From Plectrocnemia conspersa (lineage: Eukaryota; Arthropoda; Insecta; Trichoptera; Polycentropodidae), in the NCBI GenBank assembly GCA_009617715.1, contig VTFK01000075.1:186001-250000 (forward strand): a stretch of 64,000 bases of DNA, given 5' to 3'. Below are positions 58,077 through 64,000 of this stretch, one piece after another. A program made the translations under genes and the position numbers. How positions within the stretch are numbered: position 1 is the first letter of the stretch; each line of letters begins with the position of its first letter. The notes under the pieces were generated by a model. That model ran no database searches. It saw only the letters and a program-made list of their open reading frames with translations, and had not been told where the DNA came from.

Positions 58077-61000
58077 ATATATAGCCAAACATGCATAATT
58101 ATTATGGGGAATTTTTTAGATTTGTGTTGGAAAAACAAAAATCGGTTGTGCTTGAATTAACCACTTTTCACCCTTATAAAATTATTTCACACTCTCACTA
58201 AACTGAGCTATTGTGACATTGGTGGATGGTTCGGATTTTTTTCTAAAGAAATATACAAAAATTTTCAGTTGGTATAAAAAAGTTGAGGACTAAAATAACT
58301 GCTGCACTGAATCACTTAATTTTGCCACTTAACACACTTCTTTAATTCAGAACTAATATTATACTTCGCTTCCGACTTAAAATTAACGAGGGTTTAACTA
58401 AACTCGAAGAGTCACGCTGGAGCTTCTAAACGGAGCTACGCTGAATAGACTAAAACGAACCTTATAATATCCAGTCACTTAATTTCACGAGTGCAACCCG
58501 ATCATAGATGCTGTTGTTATATTAAAAAATAGCTTAATAAATAATAATAAAAAAGCTGTGCGCTTTTTAATTTATCTGAAATATAACAACTACTCTTGAT
58601 TTAATATTTTATTATATAACTGATTACATACATATTATTAAGTTTAAGCAAGACGACGTAACGTTTCATTTAAAAATTGCGAAATACATATTCCAAGAAT
58701 AAAATCTTGCAAACTCTATCTCTAGCCAGTGCGAAGCGAATATTTAAATGAGAAATAAATAAAAGATGATAATAGGAGTTAAAATATATTTTTTATAACG
58801 TATGAAATATTAATGAAAGTAGCTCTAAAAAAATTTTTATTTTTTTATTTCATTATAATTGTAAGTACAAAGAAAATATCTTTTAATAAGTTATTTATTA
58901 TTACATATTTTTTAACACAATTTAGCTGACTGTGATTTTGAGTAGATAATAAGATTTTATTTCAATACAAATCAAATTAGTAAAAATTACAAAGCAAAAA
59001 TAGCTCTTAATCATTTTTTAATTTTTATGTCAGAGTCGAGTCATTAAGTAATTGAATATAAATCATGATTTTTTTTATCTTTAAAAATATTATTATATTT
59101 TTATCTTTTTGACTGTAAATAAGTATATATTTCATTAAGTGTGATCATCAACACATATATTTTGTTGAACATTAGCCTCGTGCGAATCTCAGTAGCAGCT
59201 TTTATATCAAATATTACATCAGCATTACCGGTATTAAATTATGATACCAAAAACATAAATGATATATTATACTTCTCACACGAAAATAGTATCGCGTGAA
59301 ACATATTTTATTTTAGTACTACAAAAAAAAATAATAACAAAGAAAGCTGTTCTAATAAATGAACCAAAAAGTAATCAATTTTAAAGCGCTCCAGATTCAT
59401 AAAAATATATCTAGAACCACATCGGTATCTGAACGTGAAGCACAATCGACGCTCAAGTAATTAAAAACCGATAATTCAATTCTAAAACCGACATACTGAC
59501 GTATTCGACACAAATACTCATAGCTATGTTAAAACGTCTATAATTTGTAGCTATCGAATATAAATTATTGCATGCATGTGAAATATAATCAATTTAAACT
59601 TTACAGTACAAGTGGTTAAAATTGAGAGCTTTTAATATAAAGTTAACTATCCATTAATATGATGTGTAATAAAACGCCTGGGATTGAGTTACATAGAAAC
59701 TTATTGATACGTTTGCTAGGTTTATTGAATATATATATTTAGTATATTTCACAGTAAATATTAATATAATAATTATATTAAATTTACTTTTTAAAAGTAA
59801 AGTTTAATATTAATTCGCAGAAATTTTACAATATTATTGACGCGTACTAAACTAAAAAGGTACTAAAAATAGGTCGCGACAAAACAGCTTGTTTCTTGAA
59901 GTTTTTAATTCCTCGAGAAATAAGATTTTTTTCAAACACTGCGATAATGTGCAACCTTATATAATGATTTTTAACTACAGATACTTGTTTTCTCAGATTT
60001 TTATTTTATACAGCTATTATTTTTTTATATATATTTAATCCCAAAATAAATGTCGTGTTTATAATTAAACTTAAAAATCACTCTTAAATGCTTTTATTTT
60101 ATTTTAATGATATAAAATAAAATGTTCATCTAAATATACAGAAGCTTGCTGTAATTGTTTGGTCATGCTTAATGAGTTTTGTAATGAACAGTCACTTTAG
60201 AATCCTACCATATATATAAAATAACGTTTTTAACAATGAGCCCGGTATTTGAGATAGATTTTGCTATTTGACCTTTGAATAACCACTATCTTCTACAACG
60301 ATTGCTGTCGTACAGCACTCAAATTTCATAGCTAGTTATCAAATGATCCAAATAAGGGGACTCCATAAGCTCTTAAGATATGCGGCAAATAGTTTTCTTC
60401 GCTCAATTCACATGGAACACATAAACCTTTTGAATATGTCTATGCACTTTTGAATCAGACTGGTTTAATTTCTTGGCCAGCTGATAGAAAGCTTGAGTTT
60501 TACTTATATTTCTGCAACCAAGACATTATCGTTTTAGGACACATTCAGGACCTTTCTTGATATCATCAATTTTCTTTCAATTTTTTCAAGAAGCCGTAGC
60601 TTATTATTCATTTTTTAAAATTTATTTTTAATGATTTGTTTACTTGGTAAAAATTCTATCGTAAATTTCAGGGCTTAATTTAAAAAAAATCTGAGCGTAA
60701 AGCTAAAGTGTGTACCAACACAGATTTGTTAACAAGAGTACTCATATAGCAATGGCTAAAGCACGACAGAATGTTAAAATTTAATTATAAAAACAGCGAC
60801 ATTAATTTCAGCATTACCTACATTTTTTTATTCCGTTTTTTATAAAAATATTTTTTACCTTTTGATTTAATTTAATAATTTTTTAAAAAAAAAACGATTT
60901 ATCATTTTATAAATTATAATATAACTGCTAATCAATTTTGAGATATATTACAATTGCTTTATCTGCGTTTGTTGCTACATTTCATACAAATAATTTTATA

Positions 61001-61325
61001 TTAAAAAGCACCAATTTTTATAAAAATGAAAGCAGATTTCGTACTCATGGAATGATCAATATTATTTATCTTGATTTTCGAAGGATGCTTAAAAATATTT
61101 GCAGGGATTTGTGACCGAATATTTTTAGAAATTTCTCGGAAAATTACAATTGAAAATTTTTGCGACAGAATCTCTAATAATGTCTGATTTAATAAGTGAA
61201 AGAAACGAGAAAGTAATGAATGAATACTACAAAAATATAAAAGTTTAATTTAGTATAAGTAGATTTTTTGTTAATAAAGTCAAAAAAATCAATCGATTAT
61301 AATTTTTTTTAAATTAAATACCTAA
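58077..61325. other. AT-rich noncoding DNA
   Basis: No credible frame. Less AT-rich stretches near 58,370-58,500 and 60,290-60,560 have no recognisable motif. A weak inverted repeat lies near 59,755-59,815. Confidence 0.5.
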
Positions 61326-61329
61326 CGAG

Positions 61330-61590
61330 TGAAATTTTTACTGCTGTGCGTAAAACGCGGCGAAGTTACTCAAAGGCGAAACCATTAATGCTGCGGTCTG
61401 AGGAAGTTTTTTTTTCCTATTTCAAACTCGAAAGCTCTCGAATAGCTTTCGTAATTAAATTAAATCGGCGGCGAGCTTTTAATATAGTGGAAGCTGCGAT
61501 AAGTTTCTAACAAATTCGAGCGTGGAATGCAGCTTTCGCAGGCGCCTAGCAATTAACCGACAATTAATCTTGCAGTGTTGATTGATTTTT
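61330..61590. promoter_or_regulatory. GC-richer island with homeodomain-like sites
   Basis: Contains ACCATTAATGC, GTAATTAAATTAAATC, CAATTAACC and CAATTAATC, four homeodomain-type cores within about 190 bp, alongside several CpG-rich strings (AAAACGCGGCG, ATCGGCGGCG, GGCGCC). No open frame. The clustering is denser than in the surrounding DNA and fits a homeodomain-regulated enhancer, by inference. Confidence 0.35.
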
Positions 61591-61755
61591 TTGCTGATTC
61601 TCTTTCAACTGTAGAGAGACTTTTTTATTTTAAACAAACCACAATTAATTTGCTATGTTGAATTAAATCAAAGACATACTATTCGTATATTTTTTTCTGA
61701 ATTTTATACACTGAAGTCGTATGATGGTGGTTTTTAATTTAAACCCAGAAAACGA

Positions 61756-61774
61756 CCCTCGTAAGTTACGAGGG
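61756..61774. repeat. Short perfect hairpin
   Basis: Nine-base arms CCCTCGTAA and TTACGAGGG around one base. It lies just downstream of the preceding island. Function unknown. Confidence 0.6.
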
Positions 61775-62423
61775 CCAAAATCTCGAGTAAATTTGTGAAC
61801 GCACTCGAAATCAATTTATTACTTCGGGTGTGGCATAAATTTAAAATGGTTTACTTTAAATTTAGCTTACTCAGCCTAGATCTTAATATAAAAAATAACT
61901 TAATTAAGTAAAAGTAATTTGTGCCTGCGTCAGACAGGTACAATATATTATTAAAATATTCAGGAAAATTACACTTTGTAAAATAGTTAGCCAGTCTTTG
62001 AAATATTTGATATACCTAGGTGTAGTGTTGCAACGAAGTTACTTCGTAGCGGAAGCGGATGCTTTCCAGGCATATTTGCACAAAAAACTCTACCGGACGA
62101 AACTAGTCAGTAACTTGATAGCACGTACGTAAACGTGTAAGTTATCAAAATGCATATAAACAGCGAACAGTCGTTTGAGGATATGCCAACGATAATCTGT
62201 TTCAATAAATTTGTAATTGGTTGTCCACAAAATTGTAGGTTGAAAAACAGGAATGGATATAAATACAGGAACGCGGACAATCAGCAATCACTTATTCAAA
62301 TTTTTATTACATGAATACCTGAACATTTACTTTAGAGCTTAAGGCATCTTAATTTCGAGAGCTCTCCAACCTGAAATTTAACCAAGAAGGGGCTGACTCA
62401 ACTTCAGACCAGCAAAGATCGCT

Positions 62424-62480
62424 GAAGCCGCCGCTTCTCTCTTCGTGTGCACTGGTCTAGCTTGACTTTCGGAATTATGG
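62424..62480 (+). repeat. Dispersed repeat family A, copy 3
   Basis: Contains GCCGCCGCTTCTCTCTTCG, then ACTGGTCTAGCTTGACTTTC, matching the copies at 6,449 and 42,733. This and the 6.4-kb copy are the most alike. The flanking 62,340-62,510 is also GC-richer, so the element may be longer than the aligned core. Confidence 0.6.
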
Positions 62481-62519
62481 ATCTTTTCGCCATTGTTGCG
62501 CAGCATATTTAATATTGGA

Positions 62520-63045
62520 CCCGAAACCGTTTTTCAATAGAATAATATTTATATATAAAATAATCGTATTTATATATAATTAAAAATAAATAAATATAAA
62601 ATGTAGAGGGTTGGTTTTATTTTTTTTAGTAATTATATTGTCATCGTTCCGTTTTCATACTCGCAGACGCGTTTCACATTTGATATAAATCTGGAACATT
62701 AATCTCCTTAGACAAAGCATTCAGAGTAATCATTAAAATATGGCTACTATTTAATTATATTAGTGTGCAAACAAGAGTAAAAAAAAAAAAAAAGGTTTAC
62801 CATTATTTATATATTTTGGATAAAATATCTTTTAAATAATTTTTGTAAATTATATTGAGGCTTTTCTAAAATAGTTGAATGTCTAAAAATAATACAATAC
62901 ATAATAATTTGTATGTGTCTAAAACGGTAAAAACATCGAACAATTAAAAATTTTACAATTGATTAAATATACTTGATTGTATAATATTTATATAGCATCT
63001 TTTCTTCGGAATTTTTTTTCTTTACCAGATCAATTCTTAGCGTAA
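62520..63045. other. AT-rich noncoding DNA
   Basis: Includes a 14-base A run near 62,780. No feature recognised. Confidence 0.5.
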
Positions 63046-63049
63046 TTGA

Positions 63050-63500
63050 AATTTCATATTAATGCCCCCGAGTTTAAAAATTTCAGGCGTCCCGAAGGAG
63101 AACAGCAGCAACAACGGCAGCGCCCTTCTCGCCTTACAAAGATGAAAGCGCAAGAAAATGAAAAGGGACGCCCGAACAATGGATGAGCTCTTTTCAATAT
63201 GACTTTTGTCCTTAAAAATTCGAACGCGTACATATACATATCGAGGGGGCAAAATCGCCGTACGAACGGGGTTTGGGTTGAAGCACGTTTTTTTCATATT
63301 ATTTATCTGAATAGAGCAAATAGGCGAATTTATGTTTGTACACGGGCGATATGGAAAATCAAACAGCCCTGTCAGTCGCACGTGCCTTTTGGTCGTCGGG
63401 CTTTCAATCACACCTCCACCTCTCACTATGATTATATATGTATAACCAATGTATGTGGGCAAATTGAGGCTTTTGAATCGGTAAAATCGCAGACCAGTAA
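63050..63500. promoter_or_regulatory. GC-richer island open on both strands
   Basis: Frames of 155 codons (minus, 63,037-63,504) and 110 codons (plus, 63,199-63,531) overlap here. The minus translation is rich in F, R and L with no domain, and a run of cysteines appears in a third frame, reflecting a GCAGCAACAACGGCAGC low-complexity stretch near 63,105. Sense-antisense openness is best explained by base composition. Candidate noncoding element; the 155-codon frame is the longest in the window outside the LINE and deserves a homology search. Confidence 0.3.
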
Positions 63501-63539
63501 ACAAAACTACTTAATAGATCCATTAGCTTAGACATTGAT

Positions 63540-64000
63540 TGAAATTAAAATACTAGGGATAATCGGTACGTAAACATACAGTATAGTAAACTCAAGATGA
63601 AATTCTGAAGGCCGAATTTTGGAATTGCTTTATAATCAGAAAAATCTGGAAGGCGTTGAAGATACTTGGAATTCACACTTGTGTGTATACAAATTTTATA
63701 TTCAACTTGTAAATACACAACTGCGTACTATATTAATATTTTATACATATGGTAATATTTTTATAAAAATAAAAAAACACACAACGCTTCTATGATTTTG
63801 ACCCTATAACGAAATAAAAAAAATACTGCTTTGTAGTCTATAATCTACAATTTTTATAAAAATATATCGTAATGTCTATTTACATTATTTTTTCTTCTAA
63901 GCAAAACTTATTTGCATTGTTAGTGAAGTTATTAAAATGATAATTTAATACTATCACTTATTTCTGCTTTTAATTTACAATTTTATCTGTTTCTAAAACA
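63540..64000. other. AT-rich noncoding DNA
   Basis: No feature recognised up to the end of the window. Confidence 0.5.

Noticed and set aside
63037..63531. 155-codon minus and 110-codon plus frames as genes
   Set aside because: They overlap in antisense over a GC-richer patch and show no domain, signal peptide or splice context that I can defend.

Overview
This window looks like gene-poor nuclear DNA from an arthropod, most likely an insect. It is very AT-rich, and stop codons break every frame. It carries decayed eukaryotic mobile elements: a non-LTR retrotransposon (LINE), mariner transposases, hAT ends and a foldback element. I found no host protein-coding gene, rRNA, intact tRNA, CRISPR array or bacterial-type operon that I can defend. 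Nearly all open frames are 60-140 codons long, lack recognisable domains, and many overlap antisense frames over the same GC-richer patches, as chance frames would.

The coding-like sequence that can be identified belongs to mobile elements. The best is a 5'-truncated LINE of the CR1/Jockey type at about 51.56-53.55 kb, with recognisable reverse-transcriptase motifs but several frameshifts. Older fragments of the same family lie at 0.81-1.26, 16.59-17.07 and 55.72-56.85 kb. Mariner transposase relics lie at 3.08-3.53 kb (one segment present twice) and 37.8-38.2 kb. Non-autonomous DNA elements include a hAT element with a near-perfect 8-bp target duplication (57,534-58,068), a 1,002-bp element with 27-bp inverted ends and a TAA duplication (15,577-16,578), and a 2.24-kb foldback element (11,155-13,395) whose ends are built of degenerate 14-16-bp subrepeats. 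A probable tRNA-derived SINE occurs at 45.55-45.72 and 56.35-56.56 kb, the second copy nested in a LINE relic.

The window is unusually rich in long palindromes: about 375 bp at 25.5-25.9 kb, 234 bp at 30.24-30.47 kb, a 69-bp flawless one at 33,464-33,532, and flawless arms of 26, 21 and 20 bp at 45.8, 44.7 and 36.8 kb. Diverged tandem or clustered repeats occur at 20.8-21.5, 34.8-35.2 and 46.7-47.1 kb, and two more dispersed families are visible (6.4/42.7/62.4 kb and 34.1/57.1 kb).

About 18 patches of 150-480 bp stand out from the AT-rich background by higher GC content, frequent CpG and clusters of transcription-factor-like motifs (GATA, homeodomain, E-box, TCF, CArG, RUNX). A gene desert with such islands is typical of the surroundings or a large intron of a developmental regulator in insects. 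That reading is inference and needs cross-species alignment. No previously undescribed multi-gene system is evident; the most unusual structures are the foldback element and the palindromes.
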